From NCBI RefSeq assembly GCF_900009265.2, contig NZ_LR735022.1:74700-138699 (forward strand): a stretch of DNA of 64,000 bases. The letters are read 5' to 3'. Origin of the DNA: Planktothrix paucivesiculata PCC 9631. Its GTDB lineage: Bacteria > Cyanobacteriota > Cyanobacteriia > Cyanobacteriales > Microcoleaceae. A program made the translations under genes and the position numbers. The notes beneath the pieces are model-generated. The model saw only the letters and a list, made by a program, of their open reading frames with translations, was not told the origin of the DNA and made no database searches. Shown here one piece after another: positions 16,931 through 25,844 of this stretch (position 1 is the first letter of the stretch; the number at the start of each line of letters is the position of its first letter).

Positions 16931-17128
16931 TTAGTTTTGAGGATGTCTAATAAACGAGTCGTCCTGAATACATCCGTAAAACTGTGAAAGCGGTGTTGCT
17001 TCTATTGGTTTAGGTAAGCTAGTTTGATAGACAATGATCACCTCGATATCCATATTCTGTACATCAGGTAAGCGAACTTTCAAAAAACCATCACTACCGA
17101 TATGAGATTTTAACTTGATTCTGTGCAT
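16931..17128 (-). CDS. orphan antitoxin-like small protein
   Basis: This 65-residue protein has an N-terminal AbrB-like strand pattern (MHRIKLKSHIGSDGFLKVRLPDVQNMDIEVIIVYQ) and a C-terminal toxin-binding-like tail (LSQFYGCIQDDSFIRHPQN). Cyanobacterial antitoxins paired with PIN toxins typically have this layout. The downstream partner survives only as a possible relic (16826-16906), so the gene is probably an orphan or a decaying remnant, and its C-terminal tail may be shortened. Confidence 0.6.
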   Translation of the reverse strand: MHRIKLKSHIGSDGFLKVRLPDVQNMDIEVIIVYQTSLPKPIEATPLSQFYGCIQDDSFIRHPQN

Positions 17129-17279
17129 AATATGAAAACCTACCTACGTCTACTTGTGAATTTTTGCAAAATCCGATCTAAAGTCCCAAAAATCTGGGTA
17201 AGTTGTAAGTAAATTTACCATCCTAACCCGATTTACCTGCTATAACCAACAAATACTTAAAAATGGACAGGAGGAACCG

Positions 17280-17621
17280 ATGGTATACACCTTTGATTTA
17301 GTGGGTGTTTCTCCCATTCTTGCCTTTTTTTATGAACAACAAGAATTAAACCAACAACCCGCCCCGGGCGTTGAATACTTGGGAAATCACAAGTGTACCC
17401 TCGATACTTTTATTGAGTCTGTACAGACGGTTTCTCCTCAACGGGGTTGGAATGTTGATCAAGTTGTCGATACGGTAATTCACTTCTGGATGAATAACGC
17501 CGACAGCATCCAATATTGGAAAACCCGCCTAGAAGACGCTGGACAACAAAATCTATTAGTCGCCAGAGTCGCCGATATCAAATTCCTGCGTAATACGTTT
17601 GAATCCTTACTGGAAAATTAA
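17280..17621 (+). CDS. conserved cyanobacterial protein of unknown function
   Basis: This 113-residue soluble protein is preceded by a strong ribosome binding site (aggagg, about 8 bp before the ATG). It is rich in aromatic residues and apparently helical (FDLVGVSPILAFFYEQQELNQ, VDTVIHFWMNNADSIQYWKTRLED). There are no membrane helices and no motif I can name. It is followed by a clear terminator, so it is its own transcription unit. Confidence 0.7.
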   Translation: MVYTFDLVGVSPILAFFYEQQELNQQPAPGVEYLGNHKCTLDTFIESVQTVSPQRGWNVDQVVDTVIHFWMNNADSIQYWKTRLEDAGQQNLLVARVADIKFLRNTFESLLEN

Positions 17622-17625
17622 CAAA

Positions 17626-17670
17626 AAAAAGCGATGCTGCTGGTCAAATCTGCGGTTGCATCGCTTTTTA
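17626..17670 (+). terminator. rho-independent terminator
   Basis: The stem GCGATGC (17631-17637) pairs with GCATCGC (17658-17664), flanked by an A run before and a T run after. It starts 10 bp after the preceding stop. The flanking A/T runs make it potentially bidirectional. Confidence 0.85.
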
Positions 17671-17676
17671 ATTATT

Positions 17677-17784
17677 CTAATTAATTTCCTCTGGATTAAT
17701 ACCGAGCGATCGCAAATATTTCGCTAATTTTTCAACCTATTTTTCAGCCTATTTTTTACCTGTTTTACCTCCTGTAAAGCTCAT
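17677..17784 (-). pseudogene. Uma2-type C-terminal relic
   Basis: Read on the minus strand from ATG 17784, the frame gives KTGKK*AEK*VEKLAKYLRSLGINPEEIN, where the asterisks are TAG codons. The end, EKLAKYLRSLGINPEE, is the usual C-terminal coiled tail of cyanobacterial Uma2-family (DUF820) proteins. Both TAGs are one substitution from CAG glutamine, which fits the family pattern KKQAEKQVEKLA. The nuclease core is absent. Confidence 0.65.
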
Positions 17785-17925
17785 TGTAAGTGTTGAGAAA
17801 TTTTAAAATAATTATTGCTAATTCGTAATTTCCTGCCATAGCATTATTTTTTCGATTTCATATAATTTATCCCTAGGGTAACAATTGCGGTAAAATTATT
17901 AAAATCTCAAGGTCAGCATAAACTT

Positions 17926-19116
17926 ATGGCTATTAGTTTAAAAAGTCGATGGATTACTTTAATATTAACCAGCAGTTTTTTTATTTTAATTGGGGGATGT
18001 AACCGCAATACAAGCCCGATAGAAACATCAGAAGCCGTAGCTGAAATTACCGCCACCCCACCCCCTAAACCAAAACCTTATACAAAAGCAGCAGAATTAA
18101 TTGCTGTAGGGGATATTATGATGCACGGTACGCAAATTAAATCCGGTTATAACCCGACCACAAAAACCTATAATTATGATAATTTCTTTAAAGAAGTCAA
18201 AGGAATTTTATCCTCGGGAGATTGGGTGATTGGTAACTTAGAAACAACTTTAGCAGGGCCGGAAACTGGATATACAGGATATCCTTTATTTAATGCCCCA
18301 GATTCTTTAGCAGATGCGATTAAAAAAGCCGGATTTAATATTATTTCAACGACTAATAATCATTCTTTAGATCGAGGAGAAAAAGGAGTTTTAAAAACCC
18401 TAGAAAATGTTAAAAAACGCGGTTTGATTCCTGTGGGGACGGCGGCCGATCCCGAAGCAGCCAACAAAATAGTTATGGTTGAAAAAAATAATATTTCTAT
18501 GGCAATTTTAGGTTATAGTTATGGAACTAATGGTATCCCAATTCCCCCGGGCAAAAATTATTTAGTTTCATTAATAGATGCCAAAAAAATCACCCAAGAT
18601 ATCACTAAAGCCCGGGAATTAGGGGCAGATATAGTTACTGTGATTCTACATTTTGGTGCAGAATATAAACGTCAACCGAATACAGAACAAAAAACTTTAG
18701 TTAAACAGTTAGTTAATGCGGGGGCTGATATTATTTTAGGCAGTCATCCCCATGTTGTGCAACCCTATCAAATTTTTGAACAAACAGGAGAATCAGGAAA
18801 ACCCAAAAAATCGATTGTAATTTATTCTATGGGGAATTTTATTTCTAATCAACGGGAAAAATATCGAGATTTGGGAGTTATTTTTAAAGTTAATATTGTT
18901 AAGCATTTCCCCGATGAAACCATTGAAATTAAAGGGATTGAAACTTTACCCACTTGGGTACATCGCTATAGTCAGAATGGGAAATATCAGTTTCGTGTTC
19001 TTCCCATAGAACAGATATTAAAATCTCGCAAAGATCCCTTATTATCCCCAGGAGATTATCGACAGTTAGAAAACGACCTAAATAATATTAATCTTCATCT
19101 GAAGTCTTTAAAATAG
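17926..19116 (+). CDS. CapA-family lipoprotein (PGA_cap phosphodiesterase-like)
   Basis: This 396-residue protein has a lipoprotein signal peptide (ITLILTSSFFILIGGC, lipidated Cys 25) and a PGA_cap domain from about residue 58 (LIAVGDIMMHG, GNLETTL, STTNNHSLDRG, ILGSHPHVVQPYQIF, YSMGNFISNQ). The conserved Asp, Asn and His residues are those of the metallophosphoesterase-like fold. CapA/PgsA proteins assist poly-gamma-glutamate or capsule production in some bacteria. In cyanobacteria the substrate is unknown, and a periplasmic envelope role is inferred. Its 3' end overlaps the convergent aldolase gene by 29 bp. Confidence 0.88.
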   Translation: MAISLKSRWITLILTSSFFILIGGCNRNTSPIETSEAVAEITATPPPKPKPYTKAAELIAVGDIMMHGTQIKSGYNPTTKTYNYDNFFKEVKGILSSGDWVIGNLETTLAGPETGYTGYPLFNAPDSLADAIKKAGFNIISTTNNHSLDRGEKGVLKTLENVKKRGLIPVGTAADPEAANKIVMVEKNNISMAILGYSYGTNGIPIPPGKNYLVSLIDAKKITQDITKARELGADIVTVILHFGAEYKRQPNTEQKTLVKQLVNAGADIILGSHPHVVQPYQIFEQTGESGKPKKSIVIYSMGNFISNQREKYRDLGVIFKVNIVKHFPDETIEIKGIETLPTWVHRYSQNGKYQFRVLPIEQILKSRKDPLLSPGDYRQLENDLNNINLHLKSLK

Positions 19117-19726
19117 AAGAACCTAGGCTAAACTTATAATATTGCATTAGGATTTCCCCGGCTTCGTTTAAGTCTTTACCAAAGGTAAGAAGCCCATCTT
19201 CATGTCCAGCCATGACTAATATTTTTTGCTGACTTAAATTTTCTTCTTCAAATAATCTAAACATTTCTGCTGCCATGGCTGGGGTTCCATATTTAACTTG
19301 TTGACGGGTTGTGGGAATTTGATATAATAGACTTCGCCAAAGTTGGGGATGATGAACATGAATAATGGCATTAATATGGGGTTGAACACTATAAATTGCG
19401 GCATGGGTTAGGGATTCAGAGGAGGCTTGAATTGGCCCGCAACAGGTGAGATGATTTTGTTCAATATTAAAATCTGTAACAACCGTAAAATGTTCGGCTT
19501 CTAACTGAGCTAAATGTCCCGTTTGACTCCCAGAAATAATAAATTGTAGCGTACCTGAAATCCTAATACTGATATTTCCAAATCCAATCCCATTGTCATA
19601 AACTCCAATTAATCCTAATTGATGAATATAATTCCGCCACTGGATTAAGGATTGGAGCGATTCAAGATCAACCTTTTCCCCTAAAACCCATTCACAGGAA
19701 TATTTGACTACGCCCTCATCAATCAT
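19088..19726 (-). CDS. class II aldolase/adducin-family protein
   Basis: This 212-residue protein has the aldolase II fold: GVYDNGIGFGNISIRI (residues about 41-56) in place of the common G-N-x-S motif region, FIISGSQTG, the zinc-ligand region THAAIYSVQPHINAIIHVHHP (about 107-128), and a later H in MAGHEDGLLTFG. Relatives include fuculose-phosphate aldolase, ribulose-phosphate epimerase and MtnB. The substrate cannot be assigned from sequence alone. The metal site looks complete. It is convergent with the capA-like gene and overlaps it by 29 bp. Confidence 0.8.
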   Translation of the reverse strand: MIDEGVVKYSCEWVLGEKVDLESLQSLIQWRNYIHQLGLIGVYDNGIGFGNISIRISGTLQFIISGSQTGHLAQLEAEHFTVVTDFNIEQNHLTCCGPIQASSESLTHAAIYSVQPHINAIIHVHHPQLWRSLLYQIPTTRQQVKYGTPAMAAEMFRLFEEENLSQQKILVMAGHEDGLLTFGKDLNEAGEILMQYYKFSLGSSILKTSDED

Positions 19727-20224
19727 TTTGAACCTCTGAGTTTCAACCCATCACTGAACTTTATTATTGTATCGATCAACGCTGCAATTGGTCAGACTCA
19801 ACTCAGCTATTTTCAAAAAAATATTTCATTCTATAACAAAATTTTTAACTGGAGTGAGTTTTTACAAAATCTTTACAATTTTATGATAAAGTTTTATAAA
19901 AATATCTACCATTGTGGTCAGTTTATGTTCTAAAATGAAAATGATAAAATTCAAAGTCGCTTTCTTCTACTTAATATAACCCCGAGTAGTCACTGAGCAT
20001 TTCTCGATTAGCTGGATCAAGGGTTGGTTCAGGGACTAAAGTTCGTTGTCCCAGTCCCGGCAGTTGGTGGCGGAATCGAAGAAATTTCCAAGAGTACACG
20101 ACTCGATTATTTAACAATCAGGTGGTCGCAGATAGCGAGGCCGAATGTTGTGGTATAAGCTTAACTAAGCTGTCGCTTAATTAGGATCATCCCATTATTT
20201 TTTAGGACAGGACAGAGGAACCCT
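19727..20224. other. 498-bp region without a protein gene; long structured leader of the glycosyltransferase gene
   Basis: The first 240 bp are very AT-rich and hold the divergent promoters. From about 19980 to 20160 the base composition becomes more balanced, with local hairpins such as GGGAC/GTCCC around 20032-20055. No open frame with a convincing product is present. This part could be a long 5' untranslated leader or a small RNA. I see no known riboswitch motif. Confidence 0.4.
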
Positions 20225-21445
20225 ATGGATGACGAAATTAACATCCTTAATGTGCGTATTCATAACATTACCATCATCGAGCTTCTGAAACGACTCGGTT
20301 CCGAAGGGGGTACTGTTGTGACGCCGAATGTGGATCACTTGATGAAGTTGCAAAAAGATCCGGAATTCTACGAGATTTATAAGGGTTCAACCTACCGAGT
20401 TTGTGATAGTAAAATCCTAATTTATGCGTCTAAATTTTTAGGACAGCCCATCAAAGAAAAAATTTCAGGGTCTGATTTATTTCCAGCATTCTACGATTAT
20501 TATAAAGATAATGAAGAAATGACCATCTTTTTGATGGGAGCCGCCGAAGGAGTAGCTAAACGCGCTCAGGAAAAAATTAATGCCAAAGTAGGCCGAGAAA
20601 TGATTATCGAGTCCTATTCTCCTCCCTTTGGATTTGACAAAGATGAGGTAGAATGTCAACGGATCGTAACTCGAATTAACGAGTCTGGAGCCACCGTATT
20701 AGCCATTGGTGTCGGCGCGCCCAAACAAGAAAAATGGATTGCCAAATACCGAAATCAACTCAAAAATGTTAAAGTTTTTCTGGCTATTGGTGCAACCATT
20801 GACTTTGAAGCCGGAGAAAAAAAACGTTCTCCCCAATGGATGAGCGATTGGGGAATCGAATGGTTACACCGGCTATTTTCAGAACCCGGACGGATGTGGA
20901 AGCGGTATTTAATTGAGGATATTCCTTTTTTCTGGTTATTGCTCCTGCAAAAATTAAAACTGTATAACCCGCCGTTTTCCACGCGACAAGAATTTGTCAA
21001 TTGGGAATCTCCCCTCCTAGGACAACTGCTCAATAAAGCGGGTTTATTATCTACTGAACAAGTGGATAAAATTTTAGGATTGCAACGGCAACAACCGCAA
21101 AAACGCTTTGGTGATTTTGTGGTTGAGTTGGGATGGTTGGAACGAGAAACAGTGGATTTTTTTGCTGAATTCCTTCCCGAATTAGCACTTTCTAAACATC
21201 GACATCCTTTAGGTCACTATCTCTATAAAGCTAAATTGTTAGATGAAGCCCAAATAGACTCAATCCTAGAACAACAGAACCAATTGAAGCTGCGATTTGG
21301 AGAAGTTGCGGTAATGAAAGGTTGGGTAAAACAGCAAACCCTTGATACGGTTTTGGATTACTTAACAGAAGAATTAAATGATGGTTTAACAGAAGAATTA
21401 AATCATGGTTTAACAGAAGAATTAAATGATACTTCTGCCGCCTGA
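20225..21445 (+). CDS. WecG/TagA/CpsF glycosyltransferase with GspE-N-like tail
   Basis: This 406-residue protein has two parts. Residues 1-245 are a GT26 glycosyltransferase (VVTPNVDHLMKLQKDPEF, ISGSDLFPAF, FLMGAAEGVAKRA, GVGAPKQEKWI, GATIDFEAGEKKRSPQWM, GIEWLHRLFSEPGRMWKRY), which transfers ManNAc- or glucosyl-type sugars to a lipid carrier. Residues about 263-385 hold two MshEN/GspE-N-like units (LGQLLNKAGLLSTEQVDKIL and LGHYLYKAKLLDEAQIDSIL, each followed by RFG...GW). The tail ends in three copies of LTEELN(D/H). This fusion is unusual for a GT26 enzyme; the extra domain may bind a nucleotide or a partner. It is transcribed alone from a long leader and ends at a clear terminator. Confidence 0.87.
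   Translation: MDDEINILNVRIHNITIIELLKRLGSEGGTVVTPNVDHLMKLQKDPEFYEIYKGSTYRVCDSKILIYASKFLGQPIKEKISGSDLFPAFYDYYKDNEEMTIFLMGAAEGVAKRAQEKINAKVGREMIIESYSPPFGFDKDEVECQRIVTRINESGATVLAIGVGAPKQEKWIAKYRNQLKNVKVFLAIGATIDFEAGEKKRSPQWMSDWGIEWLHRLFSEPGRMWKRYLIEDIPFFWLLLLQKLKLYNPPFSTRQEFVNWESPLLGQLLNKAGLLSTEQVDKILGLQRQQPQKRFGDFVVELGWLERETVDFFAEFLPELALSKHRHPLGHYLYKAKLLDEAQIDSILEQQNQLKLRFGEVAVMKGWVKQQTLDTVLDYLTEELNDGLTEELNHGLTEELNDTSAA
21362..21433 (+). repeat. three in-frame 24-bp tandem repeats
   Basis: Three copies (21362-21385, 21386-21409, 21410-21433) encode LTEELNDG, LTEELNHG and LTEELNDT at the C-terminus of the glycosyltransferase. Copy number could vary without frameshift. Confidence 0.9.
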
Positions 21446-21472
21446 AAATCAAGGTTTCTGTTTTGTCCTTTC

Positions 21473-21518
21473 GACTCGTCAAGATGATTTAATCTTCATC
21501 CGGGCGAGTCTTTTTTTT
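21473..21518 (+). terminator. rho-independent terminator
   Basis: GACTCG (21473-21478) pairs with CGAGTC (21505-21510), with an inner helix around gatga/tcatc, followed by eight T residues. It ends the glycosyltransferase transcript. Confidence 0.85.
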
Positions 21519-21612
21519 CAATTACGAATTACGAATTACGAATTACCCATTCCCATTACCCATTACCCATTACCCATTACCCATTACGAATTACCCATTA
21601 CCCATTCCCTAT
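21519..21612. repeat. attacgaatt / attacccatt short-repeat tract
   Basis: About nine head-to-tail copies of a 7-10-bp word (attacga, attaccc). The tract runs into the 3' end of cofH, where it supplies the last codons and the stop. A similar tract is at 59795-59830. Such repeats are typical intergenic filler in filamentous cyanobacteria. Confidence 0.85.
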
Positions 21613-22732
21613 TATAAACCGTATCCCGTTGTTGATGAGGACGCCCCAGGGAAGCGATCGCTTTTTTCAAGGTTTCAGGTTCCATGCAAGTGCCACCTTT
21701 AGCACCCGCCATGGTTGTAATATGTTCCTCCATTAAAGTACCCCCGATATCATTACAACCCCATCGCAGGGCTTCCGTCGCCCCTTCTAAGCCTAATTTC
21801 ACCCAACTGGGTTGATGATTAGAGACCCAATTTCCCAGAAAAATTCGAGCCACGGCCGTTAATAACAAAGTATCGGCTAAAATCGGTTGATCCCGTCCCA
21901 CCCGTCGCCGCAAAGGGGCTGGAGCCATTTCTCCCACAAACGGTAAAACAATAAATTCCGTAATTCTAGCGGGATAATTCTGGGCTTTTTGTTGTAGCGA
22001 TCGCAACTGCTGTAAATGGTGCATTTGCTGTTGGGGTGTTTCAATATGACCCGATAACATCGTACTCGTGGTCGGAACCCCTAAACGATGGGCTGTTTCA
22101 ACAATTTCTAACCAAGTGGCGGTATTGATTTTTTCAGGACAGATAATATTTCGGACTGAATCTGCTAAAATTTCCGCAGCCGTTCCCGGCATCGAACCCA
22201 CTCCCCCATCTTTTAAAGCCATAATCACATCCGCGTAACTCAGATCATCTTCTCGGGCAATAAATTGGACTTCCTGGGGTGAAAATCCATGAAAATGCAG
22301 GTGAGGAAATTTAGTCTTAATGGCTTGGACTAAATTCAAATAATAGGGTAAGGATTTTCCTTTAATTTTCGCTTCTAGGTTTAATCCCCCCTGCATACAA
22401 ATTTCCGTCGCCCCTCGGGTAACTGCATCGGCTGTTTTTTCCAAAATTTGCTCAATGTCTAACCAAAATGCTCCCTCGTCCCCCGCATCTCGACGAAATG
22501 CACAAAAACTGCAATGCTGTTCACAAATATTCGTAAAATTGATATTGCGATTAATAATATAGGTAACAGTCTCTCCGGCTTGTTGCGATCGCAAACTATC
22601 ACTCACCACCCGAATATTTTCCAGAATAGCTGGATCAGTTTGTTCGAGCAAAATCACCCCATCCTCCGGGGATAAATCATCACCCGCTATAGCACGGTTA
22701 AGAATGGTATCAACAGTTAAATTTAGGAGCAT
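21584..22732 (-). CDS. cofH: FO synthase subunit 2 (CofH)
   Basis: This 382-residue radical SAM enzyme joins a tyrosine-derived hydroxybenzyl group to a flavin precursor on the way to the deazaflavin FO, the antenna chromophore of some cyanobacterial photolyases and a precursor of F420. The cluster motif CEQHCSFC gives C70, C74 and C77 with the start at 22732; an upstream ATG at 22789 adds a non-conserved 19 residues. Family motifs [26 protein letters not shown] and [10 protein letters not shown] are present. The last residues (about REWVMGNS) come from the short-repeat tract, so the native C-terminus has been replaced or extended. No cofG is adjacent. The gene diverges from a TPR gene. Confidence 0.92.
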   Translation of the reverse strand: MLLNLTVDTILNRAIAGDDLSPEDGVILLEQTDPAILENIRVVSDSLRSQQAGETVTYIINRNINFTNICEQHCSFCAFRRDAGDEGAFWLDIEQILEKTADAVTRGATEICMQGGLNLEAKIKGKSLPYYLNLVQAIKTKFPHLHFHGFSPQEVQFIAREDDLSYADVIMALKDGGVGSMPGTAAEILADSVRNIICPEKINTATWLEIVETAHRLGVPTTSTMLSGHIETPQQQMHHLQQLRSLQQKAQNYPARITEFIVLPFVGEMAPAPLRRRVGRDQPILADTLLLTAVARIFLGNWVSNHQPSWVKLGLEGATEALRWGCNDIGGTLMEEHITTMAGAKGGTCMEPETLKKAIASLGRPHQQRDTVYNREWVMGNS

Positions 22733-22857
22733 TTTGATCAATATTAATATAGAGGTGAACCTAATTATGGGTGGGAGAGGAGAAACCACCGAAGATCAAT
22801 CCTTTGCATTTCCCCTGTTTTTCCTGTCATATCCAGTGTTTATTCTTAAATCTTGCC

Positions 22858-24087
22858 ATGAATAATTCGTTATTGTTTCAAAACCGGTTATTTTTATTAA
22901 AACCCCTGGGTATTTTAACGGCTAGTGCGAGAGTTTTGCCCGTTTCCCTCGGTTTAATCATCAGTTGGTTTTTGCTCCATACACCCCCTTTAAATTTTAT
23001 CAGCCGACAATCAACAATAATTCTAGCTCAAACTCCAGAAAAACCCGATTCTAATGCTTTATTTCAAAGCGGAATTGATCAATTTCGTCAAGGGTTATTT
23101 CCTGAAGCCTTAGCCACATTTAAAAAGGTTTTGGAACAACAACAAAAACAAGGTAAACCTGAAGAAATTGCCGAAACCCTTACTTATATTGGAGAGGTTT
23201 ATAGTAATTTAGGTAACGATACAGAAGCCTTAAAAGTCCTACAACAAGCTCTCACGTCCTATCGACAATTGAATCAACAAGCGGAAAACAAAAATCCCGA
23301 GTATCAAACAGGAATCAGTCGGAGTTTAAATTTAATCGGATTTTCCTATCGCAATCAAAACAAAATCTCAGAAGCCTTGAAACTTCATCAAGAAGCTTTA
23401 CAAATTGCTCAATCTATTAATGACCGACCCAATATTGCCGAATCTTTACATAATTTAGCCTCTGATTATACCAGTTTAAAACAATATGATCAAGCCCTAA
23501 AATTCTATCAAGACGCCCGAAAAGTTCGGGAAGAAGTGGGAGATAAACGGGATCTCAGTCGCACTTTAAATAATTTAGGGGCGTTGTATTTAGTTCAAGG
23601 AGATACCCAAAAAGCCTTAGAAATTTATCAACAAGCTTTAGCCCTGCGGCGTCAAATTGGCGATCAAGCTGGAGTCGGGCGGCTATTAGGTAATATGGCG
23701 TTATTATATCGTCAATTAGGAGATGATACCCAGGCTTTAGTTTATTTGAAACAAGCGTCGGAATTCATGACTCGAATTGCGGATAATACTGGGGCGGCGA
23801 AAATTCATAATTTGATCGGAGAAATTCAGGAAAAATTAAAACAACCGGATCAGGCTTTAAGCTCCTATCAAAAAGCAATTGAACTGGCAAAATTAGCCAA
23901 TGATCAAAATAATTTAACCGCCGCTTTGAATAATTTAGCAACGCTTTATTATGCTCAAGGGGAATATTCCCAAGCCCTACAAACCTGGAAAGAAGCCTTA
24001 GCCATTCTGGAAAAAACCGGAAATCAAAAAGCAGCCCAGGAAACCAAACTCAGAATCGAGGAATTAGAGAAAAAACAGGGGGGTTAA
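22858..24087 (+). CDS. TPR protein, kinesin-light-chain type
   Basis: This 409-residue protein (start ATG 22858; an upstream in-frame ATG at 22771 overlaps the cofH 5' end and adds unconserved residues) has an N-terminal hydrophobic segment (about 20-45, LGLIISWFLLH) that is a signal anchor or signal peptide. At least seven tetratricopeptide repeats of the 40-residue kinesin-light-chain type follow (for example ARTLNNLGALYLVQGDTQKALEIYQQAL-like units). These are protein-interaction scaffolds, common in filamentous cyanobacteria. No CHAT or other effector domain follows, although many relatives carry one. Confidence 0.82.
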   Translation: MNNSLLFQNRLFLLKPLGILTASARVLPVSLGLIISWFLLHTPPLNFISRQSTIILAQTPEKPDSNALFQSGIDQFRQGLFPEALATFKKVLEQQQKQGKPEEIAETLTYIGEVYSNLGNDTEALKVLQQALTSYRQLNQQAENKNPEYQTGISRSLNLIGFSYRNQNKISEALKLHQEALQIAQSINDRPNIAESLHNLASDYTSLKQYDQALKFYQDARKVREEVGDKRDLSRTLNNLGALYLVQGDTQKALEIYQQALALRRQIGDQAGVGRLLGNMALLYRQLGDDTQALVYLKQASEFMTRIADNTGAAKIHNLIGEIQEKLKQPDQALSSYQKAIELAKLANDQNNLTAALNNLATLYYAQGEYSQALQTWKEALAILEKTGNQKAAQETKLRIEELEKKQGG

Positions 24088-24178
24088 ACTTTGTGTCTTT
24101 GTGTCTTTGTTGTTAAATTAAACCTTGCCGTTGTTAAGATACCAGTGTTTCTGTTAAAAATGTCAAAAACCACTGAAG

Positions 24179-24194
24179 AAGCCCGGTCGGGCTT
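24179..24194. other. perfect short hairpin between convergent genes
   Basis: AAGCCCG (24179-24185) and CGGGCTT (24188-24194) form a seven-pair stem with a two-base gap, between the convergent TPR and tgt genes. No T run follows on either strand, so a termination role is possible but weakly supported. Confidence 0.4.
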
Positions 24195-24204
24195 ACTACG
24201 GGGG

Positions 24205-25365
24205 TTAATGATCGGAACGTTTATCGATTTCGTCATCCTCTAAAGTGGCTTCCGCATCCGTTGAGGTGAGCCAAAATTGAAACTCATCGGCAAACCGATT
24301 ATTTAAAATCGACTCTCGAATTCTTTGGGTAAACCGAATTAATTCGGTAACATTATGAATGGCAATTAGGGTATAACTCAAAACTTCCTTTGCCCGTACC
24401 AAATGACTCAGATAAGCCCGACTAAAATTTTGACAGGTATAACAGGGACAAGTGGCATCTAAGGGTTTATAGTCCTCCCGAAATTGAGCATTCTTTAAAT
24501 TCCATCGTTCTCCTTGAACCAACGCCGCCCCGTGACGGCCCAAACGAGTGGGAATTACACAATCAAATAAATCCACCCCAGCCGCGATCGCTTGGGCCAT
24601 TTCTCGATAGGTTCCGATTCCCATGAGATAACGGGGTTTATTAAACGGTAAAATGGGGGTTGTCACCTGCACAATCTTTTCAATTAAAGCCGAAGGTTCC
24701 CCCACACTCACCCCGCCAATGGCATAGCCAGGTAAATCAAATTCTACTAAATCTCGAGCCGCCTGTTGTCGTAAATCCGCATGAACGCCCCCCTGAACAA
24801 TTCCAAATAACGCTTGGTCAGGCCGTTTATGAGCTTTAATACAGCGTTCTAACCAGCGTTTTGTTCGTTCCGTAGCCTTGACGACCGCCTCCCGCGTCGC
24901 CGGATAGGGGGGACATTCATCAAAGGCCATAATCACATCGGCCCCTAATTCGTTTTGAATTTGGATCGAAAGTTCTGGGGTAAAGTTAATCAGTCGTCCA
25001 TCATGGGGGGAACGAAAGGTAACACCTTCTTCGGTAATGGTATTAATTTTACTTAAACTAAATACTTGAAACCCGCCGGAGTCCGTCAGCATTGGGCCAT
25101 TCCAGCCCATAAACCGATGGAGTCCCCCCGCCCCGGCCACAATCTTTTCCCCGGGTTGTAAATGTAGGTGATAGGTATTGGATAATACCATCTGGGCGCC
25201 CGCATCCTTGAGATGTGCTGGAGTCAGAGTTTTGACATTGGCGAGGGTTCCCACGGGCATAAATCGTGGGGTTTCTACCCAACCATGGGGAGTATGAAAT
25301 AAGCCGACACGGGCTTTAGTTTGACTACAGCACGCCTGAACTTCAAAGGAAAAAGGATGTGACAT
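24205..25365 (-). CDS. tgt: tRNA-guanine transglycosylase
   Basis: This 386-residue enzyme exchanges guanine 34 for the queuosine precursor preQ1 in tRNAs with GUN anticodons. The base-binding TDSGGFQ (D95), DECPPYP (149-155), GIVQGG (188-193) and the nucleophile region [11 protein letters not shown] (264-274) are intact. So are the zinc ligands C306, C308, C311 and H337. Length is normal. The final 20 residues form an acidic tail. It lies 26 bp downstream of a small conserved gene in the same direction, suggesting co-transcription. Confidence 0.96.
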   Translation of the reverse strand: MSHPFSFEVQACCSQTKARVGLFHTPHGWVETPRFMPVGTLANVKTLTPAHLKDAGAQMVLSNTYHLHLQPGEKIVAGAGGLHRFMGWNGPMLTDSGGFQVFSLSKINTITEEGVTFRSPHDGRLINFTPELSIQIQNELGADVIMAFDECPPYPATREAVVKATERTKRWLERCIKAHKRPDQALFGIVQGGVHADLRQQAARDLVEFDLPGYAIGGVSVGEPSALIEKIVQVTTPILPFNKPRYLMGIGTYREMAQAIAAGVDLFDCVIPTRLGRHGAALVQGERWNLKNAQFREDYKPLDATCPCYTCQNFSRAYLSHLVRAKEVLSYTLIAIHNVTELIRFTQRIRESILNNRFADEFQFWLTSTDAEATLEDDEIDKRSDH

Positions 25366-25391
25366 AAAACAATAGAAAACGGCTTAATTAC

Positions 25392-25844
25392 TTAGAATGG
25401 GCAGTCTTCATCATCAAGGGGATTCTCCCAATTTGATGATAAAACTTGATCCATGACTGCATCAAGAGCCGCTGTATTAAAATTACGATTAAATTGTTCT
25501 TGTAAGGGATTTGTTAAGGGAATTAATCGTAATAATCTCCCTCCTTCTTGAACCAGATCAAAATAAGTTTCTTGCTCAGGAGATTGCTTTAGTTCTAAGT
25601 AATCGAAACTATAAACATTCAAATACAACGAATGATTGGCAACTAAAGTTGCCTGTTGTGGATTAGCAAAAACTTCTAGGATGTATCCTTCTGCTTCGCT
25701 GCATACTTGTCCGTCTTGAATATTCAAATAACGGACGCGACCCAAATCAACAAGCAGTTTTTGCATATCCCGCTTGTTAACAATGATCCCCGTATCAATA
25801 ATGCAAGGAGCAGACACCCTGTAGTCTAATTGATCATAACTCAT
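25392..25844 (-). CDS. conserved cyanobacterial protein of unknown function
   Basis: This 150-residue soluble protein begins MSYDQLDYRVSAPCIIDTG. It contains alternating beta-like segments (YILEVFANPQQATLVANHSLYLNVYSFDYLEL) and ends in an acidic tail (NPLDDEDCPF). I do not recognise a domain. It is probably the first gene of a two-gene unit with tgt, 26 bp downstream. Confidence 0.65.
   Translation of the reverse strand: MSYDQLDYRVSAPCIIDTGIIVNKRDMQKLLVDLGRVRYLNIQDGQVCSEAEGYILEVFANPQQATLVANHSLYLNVYSFDYLELKQSPEQETYFDLVQEGGRLLRLIPLTNPLQEQFNRNFNTAALDAVMDQVLSSNWENPLDDEDCPF

Noticed and set aside
21519-21612. Repeat tract as a CRISPR or att site
   Set aside because: Degenerate 7-10-bp units without spacers or integrase; the same words occur at other intergenic places.
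22733-22789. Upstream start for cofH at 22789
   Set aside because: It adds 19 hydrophobic residues not typical of the family and overlaps the divergent TPR gene region; ATG 22732 fits CofH N-termini better.
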